Origin: CAVWDU01 sp963840725
GTDB taxonomy: Bacteria; Pseudomonadota; Gammaproteobacteria; Pseudomonadales; Halieaceae
Direction: 5' to 3'
DNA: 64,000 nt
NCBI GenBank assembly: GCA_963840725.1
Contig: CAWIZY010000016.1
Location: 620,001-684,000, forward strand
The position numbers were made by a program, and so were the translations under genes. Each line of letters opens with the position of its first letter. Positions within the stretch are counted from its first letter, which is position 1. The notes under the pieces are model-generated. The model saw only the letters and a list, made by a program, of their open reading frames with translations. It was not told the DNA's origin and did no database searches. Below, piece by piece: positions 1-7,559 of the stretch.

Positions 1-962
1 TGGCCCGCCGCCAGCCGCTGGGCGCCGGCATAAGCGATCATCGCGCCGTTGTCCGTACAGAAAACCGGAGCCGGGTAAAAAACCCGGGCCTGCTCCCTGG
101 ACAGGGCCTCCTGGAGACGGGTGCGCAGCTTTTGGTTGGCGCTGACCCCACCAGCGATCACCAGCGTTTTCAATTGCTCCTGCCGGAGAGCTCGGCGACA
201 TTTGATCACCAGCGTCGCCACCACCGCATCCTCGAACGCACAGGCAATGTCGGCCCGATCCTGATCCGTGAGCCCCGTCGCCTGCCGACAATCCGCCACC
301 GTGTTCAGGGTGTGCGTCTTCAAACCGCTGAAACTGAAGTCCAGTCCCGGCCGGTTAACCATGGGGCGCGGGAAGTCGAAACGCGTATCGTCCCCACTTT
401 CGGCCAGGCGCGCTATATGCGGGCCCCCAGGATAGGGCAAACCCAGCATCTTGGCGGCCTTGTCAAAGGCCTCACCCGCCGCGTCGTCAACCGACTCGCC
501 CAACATGCGGTACTCTCCGATACCATCCACGCGCACCAACTGAGTGTGCCCCCCGGATACCAACAGGGCGACAAAAGGATAGGCCGGATGCTCGTCCTCC
601 AACATTGGGGCCAGCAGATGACCTTCCATGTGATGCACCCCCAGGGCGGGAATACCCCACCCCCAGGCCAGGGCGCGCGCCAAAGTGGCGCCTACCATCA
701 AGGCGCCCACCAATCCGGGGCCGGCGGTATACGCTACACCATCCAGCTCTGCGGCCCGACAATCGGCTTCCGCCAGCACCTGAGCGATCAGCGGCAGGGC
801 TTTTCGGATATGGTCCCGGGAGGCCAGCTCCGGTACCACACCACCGTACTCAACATGGATATCAACCTGGCTGAACAATCCATGCGCCAGCAGTCCGCGC
901 TCAGTGTCGTAAAGCGCGACCCCGGTCTCATCGCAAGAGGTTTCCAAACCCAGAATCAGCAT
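1..962 (-). CDS. tsaD: tRNA N6-adenosine threonylcarbamoyltransferase TsaD (3' end cut by window edge)
   Basis: This gene reads leftward from an ATG at 960-962 and leaves the window without a stop, so roughly the last 20 residues are missing. The visible ~320 residues begin MLILGLETSCDETGVAL, the ASKHA nucleotide-binding start of the Kae1/TsaD/YgjD family. They also contain the HHMEGH metal-binding histidines, SGGHTQLV, the DFSFSGLKT segment and the late GGVSANQKLR motif. TsaD transfers the threonylcarbamoyl group from TC-AMP to A37 of ANN-decoding tRNAs, working with TsaB and TsaE in the cytoplasm. Divergent tsaD next to rpsU-dnaG-rpoD is a classic gammaproteobacterial arrangement, which supports the call. 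Confidence 0.97.
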   Translation of the reverse strand, partial: MLILGLETSCDETGVALYDTERGLLAHGLFSQVDIHVEYGGVVPELASRDHIRKALPLIAQVLAEADCRAAELDGVAYTAGPGLVGALMVGATLARALAWGWGIPALGVHHMEGHLLAPMLEDEHPAYPFVALLVSGGHTQLVRVDGIGEYRMLGESVDDAAGEAFDKAAKMLGLPYPGGPHIARLAESGDDTRFDFPRPMVNRPGLDFSFSGLKTHTLNTVADCRQATGLTDQDRADIACAFEDAVVATLVIKCRRALRQEQLKTLVIAGGVSANQKLRTRLQEALSREQARVFYPAPVFCTDNGAMIAYAGAQRLAAG

Positions 963-1042
963 TGCCAGCACCCAATATAAGATGGGTCGAAAGTCTAATC
1001 CACCGCGCCCCCCGGGGCCAGGGAATACCTGCCCCCAGACCT

Positions 1043-1071
1043 TTGCAAAACACGCCTGTTAGGTATAGAAT
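1043..1071 (+). promoter_or_regulatory. Probable sigma-70 promoter of the rpsU-dnaG-rpoD operon
   Basis: TTGCAA at 1043-1048 and TAGAAT at 1066-1071 are separated by 17 bases and lie about 70 bases upstream of rpsU, in the tsaD/rpsU divergent gap. A GC-rich stretch (GCGCGCCC) follows the -10, as is common in growth-rate-controlled promoters. The assignment rests on spacing and sequence only. Confidence 0.6.
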
Positions 1072-1141
1072 GCGCGCCCTTTCGGATGCTATCTGGCCGA
1101 GTGGCTGGCCATAGCTGTCAATTACGTAACGGATAAACACA

Positions 1142-1357
1142 ATGCCTCAGATCAAGATCAAGGAAAACGAGCCGTTTGACGTGGCTCTGCGCCGCTTCAA
1201 GCGCTCGTGCGAAAAGGCCGGCGTGCTGGCCGAAGTTCGCAAGCGTGAACACTACGAAAAGCCGACCACAGTGCGTAAGCGCGCGGCGGCGGCGGCTGTA
1301 AAACGCCACCTCAAGAAGCTGTCACGAGAAAACCGCAAGCGTGCCCGTCTCTATTGA
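1142..1357 (+). CDS. rpsU: 30S ribosomal protein S21
   Basis: The product is 71 residues, the normal bS21 length. It is very basic and contains the family core NEPFDVALRRFKRSCEKAG followed by an Arg/Lys-rich tail that ends KRARLY. bS21 binds the 30S platform near the anti-Shine-Dalgarno end of 16S rRNA and helps initiation. It is the first gene of the macromolecular-synthesis operon, 49 bases ahead of the yqeY homologue, and probably shares the promoter at 1043-1071. Confidence 0.98.
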   Translation: MPQIKIKENEPFDVALRRFKRSCEKAGVLAEVRKREHYEKPTTVRKRAAAAAVKRHLKKLSRENRKRARLY

Positions 1358-1406
1358 GTACACCCGGCTATCTAACCCGTTCTGACCCACTCGGGACCAC
1401 CGCACT

Positions 1407-1862
1407 ATGAGTAATACCAGCCTCACCGCTACCATAAAATCGGCGATGAAAGAGGCCATGCGGGCCAAGGATAAAGAACGACTGGGCACCATTCGACTGA
1501 TCCAGTCGGAATTCAAGCGCATCGAAGTGGATGAGCGAATCGAGATCGACGACCAACGGGCGCTCGCAGTGCTGGACAAAATGGTCAAGCAGCGACGTGA
1601 CTCGGAGCAACAATTTCGCGATGCCGGCCGTGAAGAGCTGGCACAGAAAGAGCACCGCGAGATCCAGATTCTGCAGGAATTCATGCCATCCCAATTGGAC
1701 GAGAGTGAACTGGGAGCCATGGTTGATGCAGCCATCGCAGCGACTGAAGGCTCTGGCATGCAGGCCATGGGCGCCGTTATGGCACAGTTGAAACCCCAGC
1801 TGCAGGGCCGGGCCGACATGGGCGCCGTCAGCAAGCTCGTCAAGACCCGCCTCAACGCCTGA
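1407..1862 (+). CDS. GatB/YqeY domain-containing protein
   Basis: This 151-residue protein covers the whole YqeY family length. Its N-terminus (SLTATIKSAMKEAMRAKDK) and the core stretch RLIQSEFKRIEVDERIEI match the family, and it ends with the small helical tail domain (MGAVMAQLKPQLQGRADMG) shared with the GatB subunit of Asp/Glu-tRNA amidotransferase. Family members are thought to bind tRNA or an aminoacylation complex, but the role is not settled. It sits between rpsU and dnaG, where yqeY is found in many gammaproteobacteria, and is probably co-transcribed with them. Confidence 0.93.
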   Translation: MSNTSLTATIKSAMKEAMRAKDKERLGTIRLIQSEFKRIEVDERIEIDDQRALAVLDKMVKQRRDSEQQFRDAGREELAQKEHREIQILQEFMPSQLDESELGAMVDAAIAATEGSGMQAMGAVMAQLKPQLQGRADMGAVSKLVKTRLNA

Positions 1863-1916
1863 AAACTTTCCAGCTGCCCGCCACAGGGGGGCACCGGCAC
1901 TGCTAAACTGACCCCT

Positions 1917-3812
1917 ATGGCCGGACGTATTCCCCAAGCTTTTCTCGATGATCTGCTGGATCGCGTCGACATCGTCGACGTGATCGACCGGCGCGTCAAG
2001 CTGAAGAAGACCGGCAAGAACTACAGCGCTCGCTGCCCATTCCACGAAGAAAAAACCCCCTCTTTCAGCGTCAACCCTGAAAAGCAGTTCTATTACTGCT
2101 TCGGCTGCGGCGCTGGGGGTAACGCGCTCGGATTCGTGATGGACTACGAGAACATCGACTTCCCCCAGGCGGTCGAGGGCCTCGCTGGCACTGTCGGGCT
2201 GGAAGTTCCGCGCGAGCCCGGGCCGGGGAGTTCCGCAACTCAGGAGCGGGACGCGGGCAATCGCCCGCTCTACGCGCTGATGGAGGAGGTCGCGGCTGTG
2301 TATCGCCGTCATTTGCGCCATCACCCCGCAGCGGGCAGCGCAGTGGATTATCTTAAACAGCGGGGCCTGACCGGCACCATTGCCCAGCAGTTTGACCTGG
2401 GCTTTGCTCCGCCCGGCTGGGACAACCTGCTCGCAGAGATGGGTACAGACGACACCCGTCGGGACCTGCTGGAGCGTTGCGGCATGCTGGTGCGCAACGA
2501 CAGCGGCCGAATCTATGATCGATTTCGTGATCGGGTTGTTTTCCCCATCCGCGATTTGCGTGGCCGTATTATCGCTTTTGGAGGTCGCGTCCTCGGTGAC
2601 GATAAACCCAAGTACCTGAATTCGCCCGAAACGCCGATATTCCACAAAAGCCGCGAGCTCTACGGGCTGTATCAAGCCAAAAAAAACAACCGAAAGCTCG
2701 AGCGGATGCTGGTCGTAGAAGGCTATATGGATGTGATAGCACTGGCCCAGCACGGGGTCACTAATGCCACTGCCACCCTGGGCACCGCGACCAGCGAGAA
2801 CCACCTCAGCCGACTCTTCCGGCTGGCACCTGAAGTGGTGTTTTGCTTTGATGGCGACGAGGCGGGTCGCAAGGCCGCCTTCCGTGCCATGGAGGCGGCC
2901 CTACCCTGTCTGGAAGACGGCCGTCAGGCGCGGTTCCTGTTCCTGCCCGAAGGCGAGGACCCCGATACCGTCGTACGCAGTGGGGGCCAGGACCACTTCA
3001 ACCAGCTTTTGAACGCCGCCCTCCCTCTGGAGACATTCCTGTTCGACACACTCGCCCAGGGGATCGACACCAGCAGCATGGACGGGCGGGCGCGCCTCAG
3101 CAAGAGCGTGCTGCCCCACATAAGGCAATTGCCTGAGGGGGTATACCGGCAATTAATGATGCAGGCCCTGGCGGAGCGGACCGGGCTGGAGCTGTCCAGT
3201 TTGCAGCAGCTGGAAGCCCCACCGCCACCCCAAAGCCCCGCAGACAAGCCGGAGCCCCCTCGGACACAGACCAGAGTGTCGGCTGGCGATCGAGAACGCA
3301 CAGCCCCTCGAGCAGCAGCGACCGCGGCCAGCGAGCCCTCACAGCCGCACTCTGACACAGGGGGGACACCGGGTTGCTCCAATCACGCCCAATCTGCGAT
3401 TGCCCTGCTGCTGCATCGACCTGACATGGCCTCTCTTGCCAATTCACGGCAATTGAGTGGGGTTGAAGGTAAAGACGCAGAACTCCTGCTGGCTCTGTTG
3501 GACTACTTGAACAAGCATCCGGGAGCCAGCACGGCGATGCTACTGGGCCATTGGTACGGCACTCCGGAAGGCGCGCTACTGGCGCGCCTGGCGGGCCAGG
3601 AGCGGCTTATTCCCAGCTCGGGCATCGAGCAGCAGTTCCAGGACACTCTGGTGGCGCTGCGACAACTGCCGGAGAGAGCCAAGTTGGCTGCACAGGTCGA
3701 CAAACTGAGACTCATTAACTACCCTGAATTGACCGATCTGCAAAAGCAACAGTTGCGCGAACTGTTGCTGAAAAAGCTACAACTGGATTTGGAGCGCAAC
3801 CCGCGTAGCTGA
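1917..3812 (+). CDS. dnaG: DNA primase DnaG
   Basis: DnaG makes RNA primers for lagging-strand synthesis in partnership with DnaB. The 631-residue product has the full domain order. First comes an N-terminal CHC2 zinc finger (CPFHEEKTPSF ... YYCFGCGAGG, about residues 40-66). The RNA-polymerase core with a TOPRIM fold follows (VVEGYMDVIAL, about 267, and FDGDEAGRKAA, about 312). After a Pro/Glu/Thr-rich linker near residues 430-480 comes the C-terminal helicase-binding domain. The ATG at 1917 gives the standard MAGRIPQAFLDDLL start. It lies 54 bases behind yqeY in the same operon, and the linker is somewhat long and low-complexity. Confidence 0.98.
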   Translation: MAGRIPQAFLDDLLDRVDIVDVIDRRVKLKKTGKNYSARCPFHEEKTPSFSVNPEKQFYYCFGCGAGGNALGFVMDYENIDFPQAVEGLAGTVGLEVPREPGPGSSATQERDAGNRPLYALMEEVAAVYRRHLRHHPAAGSAVDYLKQRGLTGTIAQQFDLGFAPPGWDNLLAEMGTDDTRRDLLERCGMLVRNDSGRIYDRFRDRVVFPIRDLRGRIIAFGGRVLGDDKPKYLNSPETPIFHKSRELYGLYQAKKNNRKLERMLVVEGYMDVIALAQHGVTNATATLGTATSENHLSRLFRLAPEVVFCFDGDEAGRKAAFRAMEAALPCLEDGRQARFLFLPEGEDPDTVVRSGGQDHFNQLLNAALPLETFLFDTLAQGIDTSSMDGRARLSKSVLPHIRQLPEGVYRQLMMQALAERTGLELSSLQQLEAPPPPQSPADKPEPPRTQTRVSAGDRERTAPRAAATAASEPSQPHSDTGGTPGCSNHAQSAIALLLHRPDMASLANSRQLSGVEGKDAELLLALLDYLNKHPGASTAMLLGHWYGTPEGALLARLAGQERLIPSSGIEQQFQDTLVALRQLPERAKLAAQVDKLRLINYPELTDLQKQQLRELLLKKLQLDLERNPRS

Positions 3813-3858
3813 GGGCGAGGATCAGGGAGGGATTGCGACAGGTCCTTTTATTACCGGA

Positions 3859-3949
3859 CCCTTGTGAGACGGGTCCCTTGTGAGACGGGTCCCTTGTGAG
3901 ACGGGTCCCTTGTGAGACGGGTCCCTTGTGAGACGGGTCCCTTGTGAAA
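3859..3949. repeat. 16-bp tandem repeat between dnaG and rpoD
   Basis: Five full head-to-tail copies of CCCTTGTGAGACGGGT start at 3859, 3875, 3891, 3907 and 3923. A sixth partial copy starts at 3939 and decays after CCCTTGTGA. Each junction gives GGGTCCC, so the transcript can form several alternative GGG/CCC hairpins. The array fills much of the 345-base dnaG-rpoD gap, upstream of the rpoD-proximal TATAAT box. A further short repeat of ATATGTCGGG (3987, 4005, 4013) follows it. Confidence 0.9.
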
Positions 3950-4106
3950 AGTGACCTTCGCCCCCATAAACCCCTGATAACGGTATATGTCGGGAGAAAC
4001 GATATATGTCGGGTATGTCGGGAGAGGGGCGTAAAACGCACGAAATAGCCCGAAAATATCGCTAAATTGGCCTATCTTTTGGCTAGTTAAGCGTCCTTAT
4101 TGCGGT

Positions 4107-4112
4107 TATAAT
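4107..4112 (+). promoter_or_regulatory. Candidate -10 element for an internal rpoD promoter
   Basis: A perfect TATAAT lies 45 bases upstream of the rpoD start. No convincing -35 hexamer is present at 16-18 bases, so the promoter may rely on other contacts. In other gammaproteobacteria rpoD often has an operon-internal promoter here; its use in this organism is inference. Confidence 0.4.
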
Positions 4113-4157
4113 CGCCGGCTGCTTTTTTTTTGAAATTTTGTCAAAGGTTTCCAGTCA

Positions 4158-5969
4158 ATGACTGACGTCGTAAAACAACAGTCCCGCCTCAAGAGTCTCA
4201 TTGCCAAGGGCAAGGAGCAGGGCTATCTCACCTATGCGGAGGTCAATGATCACCTGCCGGAGGATATCTCTGATCCGGACCAGGTCGAAGACATCATTCA
4301 GATGATCAACGATATGGGCATCCAGGTCTTCGAGGTAGCCCCTGACGCAGACGAACTACTGCTCACCGAGGGCGATGGGTCGGCCGACGATATCGCGGCC
4401 GCAGAAGCAGCCGCCGCTCTGGCCGCGGTAGAGACCGAGGCCGGTCGAACCACCGACCCGGTGCGTATGTACATGCGCGAAATGGGCACCGTGGAACTCC
4501 TCACTCGAGAGGGCGAGATCGTCATCGCCAAGCGTATCGAGGAGGGCATCCGCGAGCTGATGGCGGCAGTCGCCCACTACCCGGGCGCGGTGCGCAAGGT
4601 ACTGGACGAATACGACCTTGTCGCCAAGGAAGAGCGCCGACTGGGCGACATCATTATCGGCTATCTGGACCCGGCTGAGCATGTGCCTTCGGCGGCGGAA
4701 GTCGCGGCCGCAAATGAAGCCAAGGGCGGCGACGATGATGACGACGACGTTGAAACCGGCCCGGATCCGGTAGAGGCTAAGAAACGTTTCACAGCCCTGC
4801 GCCGCCAATACACTAAAGCCGAGAAGGCCGTTACTGCGAATGGACGCAGTAGTGACAAAGCGGTCAAGGAAATGGAAAAACTTGGCGAGCTGTTCAAGTT
4901 CCTCAAGCTTACCCCACGGATCTTCGAACCGCTGAGCGACTCGCCGCGCAACATTCTGGCAGCGGTGCGCGACCAGGAACGCGAGATCATGCGGCTTGCT
5001 GTGCGTGTCTGTGGCATGCCACGCAAGGACTTCATCAGCACCTTCCAGGGCTCTGAAACCAGCGAGAAGTGGATTACGTCAGTGACCCGTAGCAAGAAAG
5101 ACTACGCGGTGAAACTGGCATCGGAAAAGGCCAACATTCGGCGGATGCAGCGACGTATCGCGCAAATTGAGGAACAAAGCGGCCTATCGGTATCGGAGAT
5201 CAAAGAGATCAACCGCCGTATGTCCATGGGCGAGGCTCGCGCCAGGCGTGCGAAGAAAGAAATGGTCGAGGCCAACTTGCGCCTGGTTATTTCCATCGCC
5301 AAGAAGTACACCAACCGCGGCCTGCAATTTCTGGACTTGATCCAGGAGGGCAATATCGGCCTGATGAAGGCCGTAGACAAATTTGAATACCGGCGGGGTT
5401 ACAAATTCTCAACCTACGCAACGTGGTGGATACGACAGGCGATCACTCGCTCTATCGCGGACCAGGCCCGTACCATCCGGATTCCAGTGCACATGATCGA
5501 GACGATCAATAAGCTCAACCGGATCTCGCGCCAGATGCTGCAGGAGATGGGCCGGGAGCCAACCCCGGAGGAGTTGGGCGAGCGCATGGACATGCCGGAA
5601 GACAAAGTACGCAAAGTCCTGAAAATCGCCAAAGAGCCCATTTCCATGGAGACCCCCATCGGGGATGACGAAGACTCTCACCTGGGCGACTTCATCGAAG
5701 ATGCGACCATACACTCGCCGGTAGACGCCGCTACGGGCCAGGGCCTGCAGGAGGCCACCAAAGAGGTGTTGGCCGGGCTCACGGCCCGCGAGGCCAAGGT
5801 CCTGCGGATGCGCTTTGGTATCGACATGAACACCGACCACACCCTCGAGGAAGTCGGCAAGCAGTTCGACGTCACCCGGGAGCGGATCCGGCAGATCGAA
5901 GCCAAGGCGCTGCGCAAGCTGCGGCACCCGACTCGCTCTGACTACCTGCGCAGCTTCCTCGATGAGTAA
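4158..5969 (+). CDS. rpoD: RNA polymerase primary sigma factor RpoD (sigma-70)
   Basis: RpoD directs core RNA polymerase to housekeeping promoters. The 603-residue product has region 1.1 (SRLKSLIAKGKEQGYLTYAE), region 1.2 (DPVRMYMREMGTVELLTREG), a large non-conserved region and region 2 (NLRLVISIAKKYTNRG, YKFSTYATWWIRQAITR). Region 3 and the region 4.2 helix-turn-helix (TLEEVGKQFDVTRERIRQIE) follow, and it ends RSFLDE like the E. coli factor. The non-conserved region holds an acidic run (GGDDDDDDVE, near residue 195). It follows dnaG after a 345-base gap with tandem repeats, then a terminator and a tRNA. Confidence 0.99.
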   Translation: MTDVVKQQSRLKSLIAKGKEQGYLTYAEVNDHLPEDISDPDQVEDIIQMINDMGIQVFEVAPDADELLLTEGDGSADDIAAAEAAAALAAVETEAGRTTDPVRMYMREMGTVELLTREGEIVIAKRIEEGIRELMAAVAHYPGAVRKVLDEYDLVAKEERRLGDIIIGYLDPAEHVPSAAEVAAANEAKGGDDDDDDVETGPDPVEAKKRFTALRRQYTKAEKAVTANGRSSDKAVKEMEKLGELFKFLKLTPRIFEPLSDSPRNILAAVRDQEREIMRLAVRVCGMPRKDFISTFQGSETSEKWITSVTRSKKDYAVKLASEKANIRRMQRRIAQIEEQSGLSVSEIKEINRRMSMGEARARRAKKEMVEANLRLVISIAKKYTNRGLQFLDLIQEGNIGLMKAVDKFEYRRGYKFSTYATWWIRQAITRSIADQARTIRIPVHMIETINKLNRISRQMLQEMGREPTPEELGERMDMPEDKVRKVLKIAKEPISMETPIGDDEDSHLGDFIEDATIHSPVDAATGQGLQEATKEVLAGLTAREAKVLRMRFGIDMNTDHTLEEVGKQFDVTRERIRQIEAKALRKLRHPTRSDYLRSFLDE

Positions 5970-5978
5970 TGGTGACAA

Positions 5979-6016
5979 AACCCCGCCACGGGCTGTGACT
6001 GCGGCGGGTTCTTCAT
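5979..6016 (+). terminator. Intrinsic terminator behind rpoD
   Basis: A GC-rich inverted repeat pairs AACCCCGCC (5979-5987) with GCGGCGGGTT (6001-6010), with one bulged C. It is followed by a short T-rich run (TTCTTCATT). It ends the rpoD message just ahead of the tRNA's own TATAAT box (6017-6022). Confidence 0.65.
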
Positions 6017-6038
6017 TATAATCGCGCTGCGTAATTCA

Positions 6039-6115
6039 GGGCCCATAGCTCAGTTGGTCAGAGCATCCGACTCATAATCGGCAGGTCGAAGGTTCAAGTC
6101 CTTCTGGGCCCACCA
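6039..6115 (+). tRNA. tRNA with CAU anticodon, probably tRNA-Ile2 (lysidine-modified)
   Basis: The 77-base gene forms a full cloverleaf with acceptor GGGCCCA/TGGGCCC, D-arm GCTC/GAGC, anticodon loop CTCATAA and T-arm GAAGG/CCTTC, and it encodes CCA. The CAU anticodon fits Met, initiator or Ile2. C4-G69 and C5-G68 pairs are the features TilS uses to recognise tRNA-Ile2, and E. coli ileX also lies just behind rpoD, so Ile2 is favoured over elongator Met. One oddity is that the top pair of the anticodon stem (T27-C43) is mismatched. A TATAAT box at 6017-6022 with a GC-rich discriminator suggests its own stringently controlled promoter. Confidence 0.9.
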
Positions 6116-6278
6116 TCTTGTTGGTTTATATCGCTTTCACCGTAAAAGCAGACAAACCTTCGGCCGGGTGTAACACCCGAGCGCCACGCCAACAGTACGG
6201 CGGGCAAACCGGAGACCTATTCGTAACTTATCCCCGGCGGTCTGAGCATCACCGGGTACAACAGACAGGACATAGCCT

Positions 6279-6908
6279 ATGTTGAGCTTGAACAAACTTG
6301 AGAAAGTCATCGAACTGGAAGAGCAACTCCGCGCTGAATACCAGGGCCAGCTTGATGAAAAAACAGCGCAACTGGAAACACACAGCAAGGAAAAGGCTGA
6401 GCTGCAGGAAGCCGTCGAAGGCCATAAGGCCACCATCGAAAAGCAGCTGGAAACCATCACCGACCTGTCCGGCAAAGCTGCCGCCAACCAGAAGGTCGAG
6501 CAGCGCAACCGCGAATTGCACAACCGCGCCGACAACCTGACCGCAGAAGTCGCCGAGCTCAAAAAGCGGATCAAGACCCTGCAAAAGGACCTGGCCTCAG
6601 AGCGAGATGAAACCAAAGCGCTGAAGCAGTACGACCCCATCCGAATGAAGAAAAACCTGGACGCCAACAAAAAGAAGCTGGCTGAGAAGACCAAGGCCAC
6701 GGATCTGCTGCAGAAGTCACTGGGTGAGGCGCGCACCGAAAACGCCGAACTGGACAGCAAGGTGAAGGAACTGGAGGCCAAACTGGCCGAATTGGAGCCG
6801 ACCGCCGAGCAAGACAGCGAGCAGGCTGCAGGCCAGGACGAGCAGCAGCCGGTTGCCCAGAAGGCCGGGCAGGAGACTGAACAGCGCGACGAAGAAGCGG
6901 CCGCCTGA
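6279..6908 (+). CDS. Coiled-coil protein of unknown function
   Basis: The product is 209 residues and almost entirely predicted coiled coil. From residue 1 to about 170 it is rich in Glu, Lys, Leu and Gln with heptad spacing (for example LEEQLRAEYQGQLDEKTAQL). It ends in an Ala/Glu/Gln-rich acidic tail (about 173-209). There is no signal peptide, membrane segment or catalytic motif, so it is probably cytoplasmic and structural or scaffold-like. An AGGA sequence 10 bases ahead supports the ATG at 6279. I do not recognise a named family. It is a single gene downstream of the tRNA. Confidence 0.8.
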   Translation: MLSLNKLEKVIELEEQLRAEYQGQLDEKTAQLETHSKEKAELQEAVEGHKATIEKQLETITDLSGKAAANQKVEQRNRELHNRADNLTAEVAELKKRIKTLQKDLASERDETKALKQYDPIRMKKNLDANKKKLAEKTKATDLLQKSLGEARTENAELDSKVKELEAKLAELEPTAEQDSEQAAGQDEQQPVAQKAGQETEQRDEEAAA

Positions 6909-7044
6909 ACGCCGGGGCTTTTGCCTCGAGCTTGCCCCGGGCTTGTCCCGGGCCTGGGCCCACCCAACGCCGACCGTCAGGACCTCTCGGAATCAGCCGA
7001 TGGCCCGCGGTCGGTCACTGCCACCCCATACCCCGGTATAAGCT

Positions 7045-7431
7045 ATGGCTATAATCCGAATTCTGCTCGGGCGGATCATTCTCTTTTTCAATTGGGTGTT
7101 CACCCCTAGAAGTATCAAGCGCGACCCTGGCACCCAGGCTGCGATCGATGCACAAACCGCCGACCTGGTGCTCTACCAGTACAAGGCCTGCCCGTTCTGT
7201 GTGAAGGTACGCCGGGTTATGAAGCGACAGGCGCTGAGCATCGAAACCCGCGATGTAAAGCGGTCGGAGTCAGCAAAAGACGAACTGCTGGCCGGTGGTG
7301 GCAACCTGAAGGTGCCCTGCCTGCGAACCGCCGATGAGCAGGGCAATGCCCGCTGGATCTATGAGTCCGGGGAGATCATAGACTACCTGGAAGACCGCTT
7401 CGCAACGCCCACGGCGGCCGCTGCGGCCTGA
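7045..7431 (+). CDS. Glutaredoxin / GST N-terminal-like protein with N-terminal hydrophobic segment
   Basis: The 128-residue product has a thioredoxin-fold domain with a dithiol CPFC active site (about residue 50, in LVLYQYKACPFCVKVRRVM), the cis-Pro stretch KVPCLRT and the glutathione-site tail YESGEIIDYLEDRF. This is the layout of glutaredoxins and of the GST N-terminal domain. Residues 1-20 (MAIIRILLGRIILFFNWVF) are hydrophobic and probably anchor the protein to the inner membrane with the domain in the cytoplasm. It likely reduces disulfides or glutathionylated substrates; the specific partner cannot be seen. Confidence 0.88.
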   Translation: MAIIRILLGRIILFFNWVFTPRSIKRDPGTQAAIDAQTADLVLYQYKACPFCVKVRRVMKRQALSIETRDVKRSESAKDELLAGGGNLKVPCLRTADEQGNARWIYESGEIIDYLEDRFATPTAAAAA

Positions 7432-7450
7432 TCCAGCACGCTGGCTCTCG

Positions 7451-7492
7451 AGCTCAGCCAACAGAGCTCAGCCAACAGAGCTCAGCAAACAG
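7451..7492. repeat. Three 14-bp tandem repeats
   Basis: AGCTCAGCCAACAG is repeated at 7451-7464 and 7465-7478, with a one-base variant at 7479-7492. The array sits in the 128-base gap between the glutaredoxin-like gene and the sulfotransferase. No function is evident. Confidence 0.85.
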
Positions 7493-7559
7493 CTAACAGG
7501 CAGCCAGCATCCCGGTTATCATGGCCGTCTATTCACGTCGATGAAGCTCCTGACTGGAC

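Noticed and set aside
132..980. 282-codon plus-strand ORF over tsaD
   Set aside because: It is antisense to tsaD, which has all family motifs in the opposite strand.
1368..2804. 478-codon minus-strand ORF across yqeY and dnaG
   Set aside because: It is a shadow of two confidently identified genes on the other strand.
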